Part shown: positions 8,596 through 16,167 of the stretch, piece after piece | Position numbering within the stretch: position 1 is the stretch's first letter | Layout of the letters: each line of letters opens with the position of its first letter | Source of the DNA: Streptomyces anulatus | Lineage (GTDB): Bacteria; Actinomycetota; Actinomycetes; Streptomycetales; Streptomycetaceae | Direction of reading: 5' to 3' | Assembly: GCF_000721175.1 (NCBI RefSeq) | Contig: NZ_JOEZ01000028.1 | Span: 57,858 to 121,857, forward strand | Length of the DNA: 64,000 nt | Program-made: the position numbers and the translations under genes | The notes under the pieces: model-generated | The model's input: the letters and a program-made list of their open reading frames with translations, nothing else | The model's database searches: none | Told to the model about the DNA's origin: nothing

Positions 8596-9168
8596 CTACT
8601 TGAAGAACGCGATGCCGTCGTCCGGCATGTCCTCGAGGTTGCGCGCCATCTCGGCGACCTCCTCGGGGGTGACGACCTTCTTCAGGTGCGCCGACATGTA
8701 CGGGCGCAGCTCGACCCCGGGCGTGGCCTTCTCGCCGACCCACATGAGGTCGCTCTTGACGTACCCGTAGAGCCGCTTGCCACCGCTGTACGGGCCGGAG
8801 GCCGCCGTGCGGGCCACCGCGTCGGTGACCAGGTCGATCTGCGGCTTCCGGTCGGCCAGCTCGCCGTACCAGATCTCGATGACGCCCTGGTCGCGGACCA
8901 TGACGACCTCGACCTTGCGGTCCTTGTCGACGCGCCAGTAGCCGGTCTCCGTCTCCAGCGGCCGGACCTGCTTGCCCTCGTCGTCCAGGACCCAGGTGCG
9001 GGAGACGTACTCCAGGAAGTCACGGCCGTCGTGGCTGAAGGTGACTTCCTGGCCGAAGTTGCACTTCTCGGCACCGGGGAAGTCGGACACGCCCGCGCCC
9101 GCCCAGTTGCCGAGGAGGAAGGCCAGCGGGACGAGGTCCGGGTGGAGGTCGGACGGAATCTCGATCAT
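8596..9168 (-). CDS. Nitrobindin family heme-binding beta-barrel protein
   Basis: 190 residues of the nitrobindin (formerly FABP-like, DUF1794) family. The N-terminal LLGNWAGAGV is the conserved GxWxGxG motif, and the family forms a ten-stranded barrel that binds ferric heme through a C-terminal His. A His in the segment SAHLKKVV near residue 160 is a candidate heme ligand. Actinobacterial members isomerise peroxynitrite in vitro. It is soluble and cytoplasmic. nur follows it on the same strand, 59 bases downstream. Confidence 0.85.
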   Translation of the reverse strand: MIEIPSDLHPDLVPLAFLLGNWAGAGVSDFPGAEKCNFGQEVTFSHDGRDFLEYVSRTWVLDDEGKQVRPLETETGYWRVDKDRKVEVVMVRDQGVIEIWYGELADRKPQIDLVTDAVARTAASGPYSGGKRLYGYVKSDLMWVGEKATPGVELRPYMSAHLKKVVTPEEVAEMARNLEDMPDDGIAFFK

Positions 9169-9244
9169 GAGCGGCTCAGACGATCTGTGAGGGAGGGGCG
9201 GAACGGTCCCGTGCGGACCGGATGCGGACCGGGTGTTACGAGGG

Positions 9245-9346
9245 TCAGCGCTGGCCCTGGTACAGCTTCTTCACGGTGATCGCGGCGAAGGCGGTGACGC
9301 CCACGCAGACCAGGATCAGCAGGGCGGAGAAGAATGCCTCAAGCAC
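9245..9346 (-). CDS. 33-residue single-pass membrane protein
   Basis: A small ORF beginning GTG at 9346, preceded by a strong GAGGAG 7 bases upstream. It encodes VLEAFFSALLILVCVGVTAF followed by a basic tail ending KKLYQGQR. This is one transmembrane helix with a positively charged, probably cytoplasmic, C-terminus. The good ribosome site and clean hydrophobic/basic partition argue it is translated. Function is unknown; tiny membrane proteins of this kind often modulate a larger membrane partner. Confidence 0.65.
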   Translation of the reverse strand: MLEAFFSALLILVCVGVTAFAAITVKKLYQGQR

Positions 9347-9400
9347 AGGGGGCTCCTCGTGGACGAGCGGGTGGCGGCGGTACAGGGCCGGGCCCACAGC

Positions 9401-9750
9401 CTAATGGGTGGGGGCCCGGTCTTCTCGTCCAGGTGTCGGCCGGGGGCCGCCGCCGCGGGTCTCGGGGCCTGCCCGGGCGGGCAGCTGGTTCTGCGGGATC
9501 AGCGTGTACCGGAAGGGGATGCGGGCCGTCTCCCGCTTCCCGGCGCGCTCGTGCACGACGAGGGCGATCGTGTTCCCCCGCCGGGGTGTACGCCTGCCGG
9601 ACGTGCTCGGCCCCGAAGGGCGCCTGCTCGGCGAAGACGGACGGGGAGAGGTTCTCGATGTCGTCGGCCAGGCCCGGCCGTCGTCGGACTCCGTGGTGCC
9701 CGTGCGGTCCGGCGGCGTACCGCACGGCGGCCCCGCCCGCGCCGCGCCGC
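9401..9750 (-). pseudogene. Frameshifted hypothetical ORF
   Basis: Third-position GC bias and protein-like sequence move between two reading frames. From ~9700 the frame gives TGTTESDDGRAW, then switches near 9655 to ADDIENLSPSVFAEQAPFG. Near a GGGGG run (about 9574-9578) it switches back to NTIALVVHERAGKRETARIP, and it ends at TAG 9401. The two shifts compensate each other. No single start-to-stop reading explains the signal and no start codon is clear. It may be a decayed gene or carry sequencing errors. The product is not recognised. Confidence 0.4.
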
Positions 9751-9890
9751 CGCCGCGATGATCACCGTCGTACGGCCGCGCGGCCGCCGGTGTACGGGCG
9801 CGTCGGCCGGCGCGGCGCGGGCGGCTCCGCCGGCGCGGGCGCGTCGGCCTGCACGGGCGGCTCCGCCGGTTGCCTTCCGGACGATTACAG

Positions 9891-9906
9891 TTCGGCATAT
9901 GCCGAA
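9891..9906. promoter_or_regulatory. 16-bp palindrome spanning the DsrE start codon
   Basis: TTCGGCATATGCCGAA is a perfect palindrome with the ATG of the DsrE gene at 9899-9901 at its centre. It could be an operator or an RNA hairpin masking the start; no regulator is assigned. Confidence 0.35.
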
Positions 9907-10261
9907 GAAGCTCGTGATCAAGGTGACCGCAGGGCCCGAGGCCGCCGAGCGCTGCTCCCAGGCCTTCACCGTGGCGGCCGTGGGCGTCGCCAGCGGTGTC
10001 GAGGTCTCGCTCTGGCTGACCGGGGAGTCCTCGTGGTTCGCCCTGCCGGGCCGGGCCGCCGAGTTCGAACTGCCGCACGCCGCGCCGCTGCCCGACCTGC
10101 TGGACTCGATCCTGGCGGGTGGCCGGATCACCCTGTGCACCCAGTGCGCGGCCCGGCGCGACATCACCGAGAAGGACGTGCTGGAGGGCGTACGCATCGC
10201 GGGCGCGCAGGTCTTCGTGCAGGAGGCCATGGCGGACGGCACCCAGGCGCTCGTCTACTGA
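9899..10261 (+). CDS. DsrE family protein
   Basis: 120 residues of the DsrE/DsrF-like fold, small oligomeric proteins that carry or relay sulfur. Visible landmarks are a hydrophobic first strand (KLVIKVTAG), a central VASGVEVSLWLTG segment and a C-terminal LCTQCAARR with two Cys (about residues 80-83), the expected place of the sulfur-relay Cys. It lies beside a rhodanese, DUF1416 and DUF3099 genes, so a sulfur-trafficking role is reasonable. The start codon sits in a palindrome and lacks a good ribosome site. Confidence 0.8.
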   Translation: MPKKLVIKVTAGPEAAERCSQAFTVAAVGVASGVEVSLWLTGESSWFALPGRAAEFELPHAAPLPDLLDSILAGGRITLCTQCAARRDITEKDVLEGVRIAGAQVFVQEAMADGTQALVY

Positions 10262-10262
10262 T

Positions 10263-10295
10263 GGCACGCGTCTGCTGAAGGCACGCGTCTGCTGA
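10263..10295. repeat. Two tandem 16-bp direct repeats
   Basis: GGCACGCGTCTGCTGA occurs at 10263-10278 and again at 10280-10295, just after the DsrE stop codon, in the convergent gap with the DUF3099 gene. Confidence 0.8.
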
Positions 10296-10333
10296 CGGGC
10301 TCGTCCACCGACGACAGCCCGTCCGCTGATGGC

Positions 10334-10591
10334 TCAGTGGCGCTTCTTGCCGTCCAGCTCGTCCCACCACTCGTCGGACTTCGGGTCCCCGGAGGGGTCG
10401 TCCCACCAACGGTCCTCCGGGCCACGCCGGTTGGCGATCATCGCGGCGATCGGCGGGATCACCATGGCGACCACGCACATGCCGACGGCGACCGGCATGG
10501 ACCACAGGCGCACCACGGCCCAGGCGGACACGAAGAGCGCGATGCATCCGCCCATCATGAGGAAGTAGTTCCGCCTGCGTCGGGCGTACAT
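10334..10591 (-). CDS. DUF3099 family small membrane protein
   Basis: 85 residues: a basic N-terminus (YARRRRNY), two hydrophobic helices (about 10-29 and 34-52) and an acidic Trp-rich tail (RWWDDPSGDPKSDEWWDELDG). This is the actinobacterial DUF3099 architecture, of unknown function. It converges on the DsrE gene across a small tandem repeat. It may be an inner-membrane accessory of the surrounding sulfur genes, but only location supports that. Confidence 0.8.
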   Translation of the reverse strand: MYARRRRNYFLMMGGCIALFVSAWAVVRLWSMPVAVGMCVVAMVIPPIAAMIANRRGPEDRWWDDPSGDPKSDEWWDELDGKKRH

Positions 10592-10729
10592 GCTTCCAGC
10601 GTAGGTCTCCGGTCGCCGGACGGCACGAAGGGCCGCACCCCGCGTCAGGTGGCGTCCAACCCCCTGGGGTGCGGCCCTCCGGCCGTTCCGTGAGCCGGAT
10701 CCACCGGCCCGCCGCGGATCCGTGAAGGA

Positions 10730-11017
10730 TCAGACGGCGATGGCGACCTCGGAGAGACCGCCGGTCTGCGCGACGACCGTGCGGTCGGCGCTGCCGCCCG
10801 GAACCAGGGCGCGGACCGTCCAGGTGCCCTCGGCCGCGTAGAAGCGGAACTGTCCGGTCGCCGAGGTCGGGACCTCGGCGGTGAACTCACCGGTCGAGTC
10901 CAGCAGCCGTACGTAACCGGTGACGGGCTCGCCGTCGCGGGTCACGCTGCCCTGGATGGTGGTCTCACCGGGCTTGATCGTCGAAGCGTCGGGGCCACCG
11001 GCCTGTGCTCCACACAT
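10730..11017 (-). CDS. DUF1416 family protein
   Basis: 95 residues beginning MCGAQAGGPD. It is a predicted all-beta domain resembling a carboxypeptidase-regulatory (prealbumin-like) fold, with TTIQGSVTRDGEPVTGYVRL and a GQFRFYAAEGTWTVRAL core. In actinobacteria this family is encoded directly downstream of a thiosulfate sulfurtransferase, as here (72-base gap, same strand), hence a sulfur-metabolism link. The conserved N-terminal Cys may be functional. Biochemical role is unknown. Confidence 0.85.
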   Translation of the reverse strand: MCGAQAGGPDASTIKPGETTIQGSVTRDGEPVTGYVRLLDSTGEFTAEVPTSATGQFRFYAAEGTWTVRALVPGGSADRTVVAQTGGLSEVAIAV

Positions 11018-11089
11018 GGTTCTGTCCTTCTGGTCGGGTCGTGCGGTCGGTCGGATCGGTCAGGTCCGTCAGGACTCTGCCGGGTGGCG

Positions 11090-11929
11090 CTACTTGTTGG
11101 CGCCGAGCTCGATCGGCACGCCGACGAGGGAGCCGTACTCGGTCCAGGAACCGTCGTAGTTCTTGACGTTCTCCTGACCGAGCAGCTCGTGGAGGACGAA
11201 CCAGGTGAGCGCGGAGCGCTCACCGATGCGGCAGTAGGCGATGGTGTCCTTCGCCAGGTCGACCTGCTCGGCCTCGTAGAGGGCCTTGAGCTCGTCGTCC
11301 GACTTGAAGGTGCCGTCGTCGTTGGCGTTCTTCGACCACGGGATGTTGCGGGCGCTCGGCACGTGGCCGGGGCGCTGCGACTGCTCCTGCGGGAGGTGGG
11401 CCGGGGCGAGCAGCTTGCCGCTGAACTCGTCGGGCGAGCGCACGTCGACCAGGTTCTGGCTGCCGATCGCCTTGACGACGTCGTCGCGGTAGGCGCGGAT
11501 CGACTCGTCCTGCGGCTTGGCCTTGTACTGGGTGGCCGGGCGCGTCGGGACGACGTCGGTCAGGTCGCGGGAGTCGAGCTCCCACTTCTTGCGGCCGCCG
11601 TCGAGGAGCTTCACGTTCTCGTGGCCGTACAGCTTGAAGTACCAGTAGGCGTAGGAGGCGAACCAGTTGTTGTTGCCGCCGTAGAGGACGACCAGCGTGT
11701 CGTTGCCGATGCCCTTCTCGCTGAGCAGCTTCTCGAAGCCGGCCTGGTCGACGAAGTCACGGCGGACCGGGTCCTGGAGGTCCTTGGTCCAGTCGATCCG
11801 GATCGCGTTAGTGATGTGGTTCTTCTCGTACGCCGAGGTGTCCTCGTCCACCTCGACGATGGCGACCTGCGGGTCGTCGATGTGGGCCTCGACCCAGTCG
11901 GCGTCTACCAGGACGTCGCTGCGGCTCAT
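11090..11929 (-). CDS. Thiosulfate sulfurtransferase (two-domain rhodanese)
   Basis: 279 residues with two rhodanese domains: an inactive N-terminal one (about 1-130) and a C-terminal catalytic one (about 160-275) whose active-site loop reads CRIGERS, with the persulfide-forming Cys. It transfers sulfane sulfur from thiosulfate to cyanide or thiol acceptors in the cytoplasm. ATG 11929 has an ideal GGAGGAG site; longer in-frame extensions upstream look non-coding. A 26-codon leader peptide ORF lies 164 bases upstream in the same direction, suggesting attenuation control by cysteine or sulfur supply. Confidence 0.93.
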   Translation of the reverse strand: MSRSDVLVDADWVEAHIDDPQVAIVEVDEDTSAYEKNHITNAIRIDWTKDLQDPVRRDFVDQAGFEKLLSEKGIGNDTLVVLYGGNNNWFASYAYWYFKLYGHENVKLLDGGRKKWELDSRDLTDVVPTRPATQYKAKPQDESIRAYRDDVVKAIGSQNLVDVRSPDEFSGKLLAPAHLPQEQSQRPGHVPSARNIPWSKNANDDGTFKSDDELKALYEAEQVDLAKDTIAYCRIGERSALTWFVLHELLGQENVKNYDGSWTEYGSLVGVPIELGANK

Positions 11930-12093
11930 GTTGTTCTCCTCCGGGGCAGTCTGCGGCGGTGTGGTGCGAGATGCGGAGTTGCGGGGTGCGGGTGTACGCG
12001 CGGAGGCACTGGAACGCGGCGCGTACGGGGCACGGCCGGCCCTGACGACGGTCGAAGGGCCGGGGAGAAAACGGGACGGTGCGAACGCCCCGC

Positions 12094-12174
12094 TCAGAAG
12101 GTGCGACAGAGCATGGCGGCGACGCGGCACAGGTCTACTGCCCGCCGCTTCGTGAGATCCGCCTGTCGCTTCAT
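12094..12174 (-). CDS. Sulfur-gene leader peptide (26 aa)
   Basis: A 26-codon ORF starting at ATG 12174 whose product begins MKRQADLTKRRAVDLCRVAA and ends with a second Cys and CRTF. Very similar short peptides rich in Arg and Cys precede sulfur-assimilation genes across Streptomyces and are annotated as putative leader peptides. The two Cys codons allow a ribosome-stalling sensor of Cys-tRNA. ATG follows a -10-like TACGAT by 7 bases, so the RNA is probably leaderless. The rhodanese gene is the likely controlled target. Confidence 0.8.
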   Translation of the reverse strand: MKRQADLTKRRAVDLCRVAAMLCRTF

Positions 12175-12181
12175 GGGTCCG

Positions 12182-12210
12182 ATCGTAGGGAGGTACGTAC
12201 GGAGATGTCA
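12182..12210 (-). promoter_or_regulatory. Promoter of leader peptide/rhodanese transcript
   Basis: On the minus strand a -35-like TGACAT (12205-12210) and -10-like TACGAT (12182-12187) are 17 bases apart; the leader ATG follows 7 bases later. Upstream, two TGAGACG direct repeats (12227-12233 and 12249-12255) 22 bp apart, and ATGAT/ATCAT half-sites (12223-12240), could bind a regulator. Confidence 0.5.
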
Positions 12211-12382
12211 CCGTCGTGTCGCATGATGAGACGCGATCATCCGTTATGTGAGACGTGGAGGGGCGGACAGGCCTTGGATCGCCTGCCCGGCTCCCCCGGG
12301 CCTTCCTCTTATCTGCGGACCGGACACGGGTGTCTCACCATCCGGATCAACGGGGCGGCCCCGGTGGACCGAGGGCGGCCGG

Positions 12383-13072
12383 TCAGCCCGTCAGGGAGAC
12401 GTCCGAGCCGGTCACCGATATCTCCAGGCCCTTCTCGGTCACCTTGACCTCCCGGAGCTCCAGGCCCTTCGGCAGCCCGTCGACGTCGCCCTCGAAGTCG
12501 GTCTTCTTGCGGACCAGTTCCTCGACGCCGGGGATCCCCTCGCCCGGCACCTCGTCCGCGCGCACCTTGATCGTGTGACCGTCGACGCGGGTCACGGTGG
12601 ACAGCACACTGCGCGAGATCGGGCGGCCGAGGACCTCGACCGTGCCGGTGACCTTGGCCTTGCCGTTGCCGCCGTACTCCACGACGACGCCGTCGCTGGC
12701 CGCCGCCGTCAGGTCCTCGTAGCTGACGTGCCCGGTGCCGGTGGCGCGGGCGGCCGTGGCGCTCCGGTAGCCGGAGCCGAGCTTCACGTCGTGCAGTTCG
12801 GCCCGGACCTCGCTGACCCGCATCGCCCGGCCGGCGGCGCTGGTCCGCATGCCGGTGAGGTTGACGTCGACCCGGTCGAGCTGCGAACCGGCGAGCTGGG
12901 TGAGGAAGGGGAAGCCCTTGATCGAGATCTCCGTCGTGGCGGGGCCGCCCCCGCTGATCGTGACCCGGTCCTCGGCCTCGGACTCGGCGAACCAGACGGC
13001 CGCGCGGTCGACGGCGATGAAGAGGCCGCCGAGCACCACCACCAGAACCAGCAGTATTCGCAGTGCGCGCAT
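12383..13072 (-). CDS. DUF2993 (LmeA-like) membrane-anchored protein
   Basis: 229 residues: an N-terminal signal anchor (RALRILLVLVVVLGGLFIAV, about 2-21) and a ~200-residue extracytoplasmic DUF2993 domain. The family includes mycobacterial LmeA, which binds phosphatidylinositol lipids and supports envelope lipoglycan maturation. ATG 13072 follows GGGGAAA. Its function in Streptomyces is not established; envelope lipid binding is inferred from family. Confidence 0.82.
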   Translation of the reverse strand: MRALRILLVLVVVLGGLFIAVDRAAVWFAESEAEDRVTISGGGPATTEISIKGFPFLTQLAGSQLDRVDVNLTGMRTSAAGRAMRVSEVRAELHDVKLGSGYRSATAARATGTGHVSYEDLTAAASDGVVVEYGGNGKAKVTGTVEVLGRPISRSVLSTVTRVDGHTIKVRADEVPGEGIPGVEELVRKKTDFEGDVDGLPKGLELREVKVTEKGLEISVTGSDVSLTG

Positions 13073-13229
13073 GTGTCGTTTCCCCACCCTGAGCCGATCG
13101 GTCCCCCTGGCGCCCGTGAGCCTACTGCCGCAGGAGGGGACGCCCTGAATGATCGACGAATGACGGCCCCTCATCGGTTCCCGAGGGGCCGTCAGCAGCC
13201 GTGGCGCACGGCGGTCGGGGTGCGGGCCG

Positions 13230-14696
13230 TCAGAGGATCGCGCGGCCGACCAGGTAGACGACCGGGGCCGCCACGGTCAGCGGCAACGCCACCCCGGCGG
13301 TCATGTGCACGAACCGGGACGGGTAGTCGTAGCTCGCCACCCGCAGCCCGATGAGCGCGCACCCGCCCGCCGCGAGACCGAGCAGCGCGCCCTTCGCCCC
13401 GAAGTCGGTCAGAGCGCCGACCGCGACGCCCGCGCCCGCACCCGCGAGCAGGGCCACCGCGACGGAGACCACGCCGGGCAGCGGCAGGGCACGGGCGAGC
13501 ACGGCCGCCGCGACGGCCACCCCGCCGACCGCCACCGCGTCCGGGACCGCCGCGAGGTGCCCGCCGGCGAGCACAGCGAGGGACGCGGAGACGACGGTGG
13601 CCATCAGCCCGTACATCCGCTCGTCGGCCCCGGCGTGGCTGCGGAGCTGGAGGACCACCGTGAGCAGCACCCAGACGCCCAGCGTGCCCAGCAGCGCGGC
13701 GGGACCGTGCTCCCGGCCCGCCGCGAGCAGGGCGACGTCGGCGACGAGCCCGCCGGCGAAGGCGAGCGCGATGCCCTGGCGGGCGGGCCACATGCCGTTG
13801 AGCCGGAACCAGCCTGCGGCCGTCACCGCCTGGAGGAGCACCACCGGGACGAGCAGGGCGTACGGCCCGATCGCCGCACCCCCCGCGAGCAGCAGCCCGA
13901 GTACGGCGGTGAGCGCCGCGGGCTGCATCCCCGGCGCGATGATCGGCGAGCGCCCCTCGGCGCGGGCCCGCTGGGCATCGGTGATCCGGGCGTTGCCCAG
14001 CGTCGTGGGCGCGCTGTAGCCCGTGCCACCCGGTCCCGGCTGTCCGGCCGCGGGCTCGGGAGCGGGGGCCGGTGTGGCGGGTGCGACGGGTGTGGCCGGG
14101 ACCTCGGGCGGCAGCGGGAAGGAGCCCGAGGCCCCTTGAGGCGGCAGATAGGCGGTGTCGGCCGCGGAGGGCTGGTACGGCTGCTGGGGCTGGTGCTGTC
14201 CCTGGTGCTGCTGGGGCTGGTGCTGTCCCAGGTGCTGCTGCGGTTCCTGAAACTGCTGCTGGGGCTCGTGCTGCCCCTGGTGCTGCTGCGGTTCCTGAAA
14301 CTGCTGCTGGGGCTCGTGCTGCCCCAGGTGCTGCGGCTCCTGGTACTGCTGCTGCGGCTGGTACCGGGGCTCCTGGTACTGCTGCCGGTACGGATCCGGC
14401 TGCTGCTGCTGCGGCGGCTGCTGCTGCCCGTAACCCTGCGCCTGACCCTGCCCGTACCCCTGCCCCTGCGCCTGTGGCGGGTCGTCCGGGCGGATCGTCG
14501 GCTGGTACTGCGTGTCCCAGGTCGGCGCCTGCCACGTCTGCGTCGCGCCCTGGCCGAAGTCGGCCGGCTCCGGGGACACGGCGGACCGCCCGGCCGTCCC
14601 GTCGGGCCAGTGCGGCGACGAAGGCTGCGGCTGCTGCGGCTGCTGCGGCTGCTCGGGGTCGTACGGATACGGGTACTGCTGATCGCTGCTGCTCAT
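13230..14696 (-). CDS. Gln/Pro-rich integral membrane protein
   Basis: 488 residues in two parts. The N-terminal ~260 are disordered and rich in Gln, Pro and Tyr, with a 16-residue tandem repeat (QHEPQQQFQEPQQHQG-type) encoded by two near-identical 48-bp units at 14231-14326. The C-terminal ~220 residues contain about eight or nine closely spaced transmembrane helices. No catalytic motif was recognised. ATG 14696 is chosen because residues upstream do not look coding. It follows the MoaD-like gene with a 10-base gap in an apparent three-gene operon. The Q-rich tail could mediate self-association; function unknown. Confidence 0.8.
   Translation of the reverse strand: MSSSDQQYPYPYDPEQPQQPQQPQPSSPHWPDGTAGRSAVSPEPADFGQGATQTWQAPTWDTQYQPTIRPDDPPQAQGQGYGQGQAQGYGQQQPPQQQQPDPYRQQYQEPRYQPQQQYQEPQHLGQHEPQQQFQEPQQHQGQHEPQQQFQEPQQHLGQHQPQQHQGQHQPQQPYQPSAADTAYLPPQGASGSFPLPPEVPATPVAPATPAPAPEPAAGQPGPGGTGYSAPTTLGNARITDAQRARAEGRSPIIAPGMQPAALTAVLGLLLAGGAAIGPYALLVPVVLLQAVTAAGWFRLNGMWPARQGIALAFAGGLVADVALLAAGREHGPAALLGTLGVWVLLTVVLQLRSHAGADERMYGLMATVVSASLAVLAGGHLAAVPDAVAVGGVAVAAAVLARALPLPGVVSVAVALLAGAGAGVAVGALTDFGAKGALLGLAAGGCALIGLRVASYDYPSRFVHMTAGVALPLTVAAPVVYLVGRAIL
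14231..14326. repeat. Two 48-bp in-frame tandem repeats
   Basis: Units 14231-14278 and 14279-14326 are nearly identical, encoding 16 residues each in the Gln-rich region; shorter degenerate copies flank them. Copy-number variation would keep the frame. Confidence 0.75.
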
Positions 14697-14706
14697 GGCC
14701 TGCGGT

Positions 14707-14961
14707 TCACCCTCCTGCGAACGGCGGGAGCACCTCGACCGTGCCGCCCTCGGCAAGGCGTACGGTCTCATGCCCGCGGGTCCCGACGGGGTCCCCGTCG
14801 ACGAGGAACGAGCACCGCCGGAGCACCCGGCTCAGCTCGCCGGGGTGCCGTTCGCGTACCGCGTCGAGCGCCTCGGCGAGGGTCGCCGCCGCGTACGGTT
14901 CCTCCGCGGTGCCCGCGGCTGCCTTGGCCGCAGCCCAGTAGCGGATCGTCCCCGCTGCCAT
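14707..14961 (-). CDS. MoaD/ThiS family sulfur-carrier protein
   Basis: 84 residues with a beta-grasp fold and the essential C-terminal Gly-Gly (PPFAGG), which is adenylated and thiocarboxylated to carry sulfur into molybdopterin, thiamine or other products. The middle segment LAEALDAVRERHPGELSRVL is typical of MoaD/ThiS proteins. ATG 14961 is chosen. It sits between a hydrolase and the Gln-rich membrane protein on the same strand; no E1-like or moa genes are nearby, so its pathway is open. Confidence 0.85.
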   Translation of the reverse strand: MAAGTIRYWAAAKAAAGTAEEPYAAATLAEALDAVRERHPGELSRVLRRCSFLVDGDPVGTRGHETVRLAEGGTVEVLPPFAGG

Positions 14962-15019
14962 GGCGCCACTCCTTCGGTCGGTTCGTCGGACGCCTCGTGC
15001 GTCAGCTCTCCATGATGGG

Positions 15020-15937
15020 TCACGCGGGCGGCGCGGCCGTCGCCCAGTCGGCGATGCGGGCCAGCAGGGCGTCGTCCGCCGCGTTCTCGGCATGGCCCAT
15101 CCCCCGCTCCAGCCACAGCTCCGCGCCGCCGGGTCCGGCCGCCTCCGCCAGCATCCTCGGGTGGTCCAGCGGGAAGTACGGGTCGCGGTCGCCGTGCACG
15201 AGCAGCAGCGGGGCCGGGGCGATGAGCGGGACCGCGGCGACCGGGGAGAGCGGGACGGGGTCCCAGTCCTCGGTGGCGATGCGGGTACGGAGTCCGTAGC
15301 GGCCGACGAGGCGGCCCGTGGGGCGGGTGACCACCCAGTGCAGCCGGCGCATCGGGGCCGTCCCCCGGTAGTACCAGCGGGCCGGAGCGCTGACGGACAC
15401 CACCGCGTCCGAGTGCGCCCCCTCGCTCCCAGTGCGCCCCTCGCGCTCCGGTACGCGAACGGGCGAATCCCCGAGGACGGATTCCGCCGTATACAGAGCG
15501 CCGTGCCGGAGCACCACGGAGCCGCCCATGGAGAACCCGACCGTGACGACCCGGGTGTGTCCCAGCTCCCGCGCCCAGGCCACCGCCGCGGCCAGGTCCA
15601 GCACCTCGCGGTCGCCCACGGTGGAGCGCCCGCCGGACCGCCCGTGCCCCCGGAACGAGAACGTGATCACGGCCGCACGCTGGGCGAACACCCGCGCGGC
15701 ACGCCTGACGGCAGGACGGTCGGCCGAGCCGGAGAACCCGTGCGCGACGACGATCGCGGGGGTCGCCGCAGGGGCTGCGGCGCCCTCGTCCTCCGCCGCC
15801 CCTGAGCCCGCCGTACACGGCTCGTACACCGCCTCGACCGGTACGCCGTCATCCGTCAGCAACGTGCCGAATCGTGGGGGTCGCGTGAGCAAGGGAACAG
15901 AAGAACCCAGGAATCGACCCTCGGACACGGAACTCAT
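15020..15937 (-). CDS. Alpha/beta hydrolase (serine)
   Basis: 305 residues with an alpha/beta hydrolase fold. The nucleophile elbow is GFSMGG, a VAHGFSGS oxyanion-type loop is near residue 65, an Asp lies in LLVHGDRDPYFP and the catalytic His is probably in GMGHAENA. It is cytoplasmic with no signal peptide. Substrates could be esters or peptides. It is the first gene of the apparent operon with the MoaD-like and Gln-rich membrane proteins. Confidence 0.87.
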   Translation of the reverse strand: MSSVSEGRFLGSSVPLLTRPPRFGTLLTDDGVPVEAVYEPCTAGSGAAEDEGAAAPAATPAIVVAHGFSGSADRPAVRRAARVFAQRAAVITFSFRGHGRSGGRSTVGDREVLDLAAAVAWARELGHTRVVTVGFSMGGSVVLRHGALYTAESVLGDSPVRVPEREGRTGSEGAHSDAVVSVSAPARWYYRGTAPMRRLHWVVTRPTGRLVGRYGLRTRIATEDWDPVPLSPVAAVPLIAPAPLLLVHGDRDPYFPLDHPRMLAEAAGPGGAELWLERGMGHAENAADDALLARIADWATAAPPA

Positions 15938-15959
15938 GTGGGCTATTCTGCTGCGAAGA

Positions 15960-15999
15960 GGATCCGGGCAATGCAGCCCCCGGGTCCTTTTGTGCTTTT
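15960..15999 (+). terminator. Intrinsic terminator-like hairpin upstream of glnR
   Basis: GGATCCGGG pairs with CCCGGGTCC (one U-G pair) and is followed by TTTTGTGCTTTT. No plus-strand gene precedes it, so it either insulates glnR from upstream readthrough or belongs to a leader RNA. Confidence 0.5.
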
Positions 16000-16068
16000 C
16001 GGGCGTTGTTACGGCGACGTTTCGACAAGCTCAGCGGTCCCAGGGCGCGGGACCGCACCGCAGAACCC

Positions 16069-16090
16069 GCATGACGCATGACGCATGACG
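16069..16090. repeat. Three tandem GCATGAC heptamers
   Basis: GCATGAC is repeated three times in a row between the hydrolase and glnR, about 140 bases upstream of the glnR start. The role is unknown. Confidence 0.7.
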
Positions 16091-16108
16091 TACGAAGCAG
16101 TGCCGCAT

Positions 16109-16133
16109 ACTCCCCCGGGTCCGACCCGGGAGT
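16109..16133 (+). promoter_or_regulatory. Hairpin in glnR upstream region
   Basis: ACTCCC(CC)GGGT and ACCCGGGAGT form a stem of about 10 bp, 35 bases before the small upstream ORF. No T-run follows, so it is more likely a leader-RNA structure than a terminator. Confidence 0.4.
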
Positions 16134-16167
16134 GCCCCTCTCGCAGGGAACGAGGAGGACCGACGTA

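Noticed and set aside
9401..10267. Long minus-strand frame opposite the DsrE gene
   Set aside because: Codon bias over 9899-10261 clearly fits the plus-strand DsrE protein; only the part below 9750 shows minus-strand coding signal.
13305..15299. Plus-strand long frame opposite the Gln-rich protein and hydrolase
   Set aside because: Leu/Arg-rich sequence without domains; it is the shadow of CAG/CTG-rich repeats and well-supported minus-strand genes.
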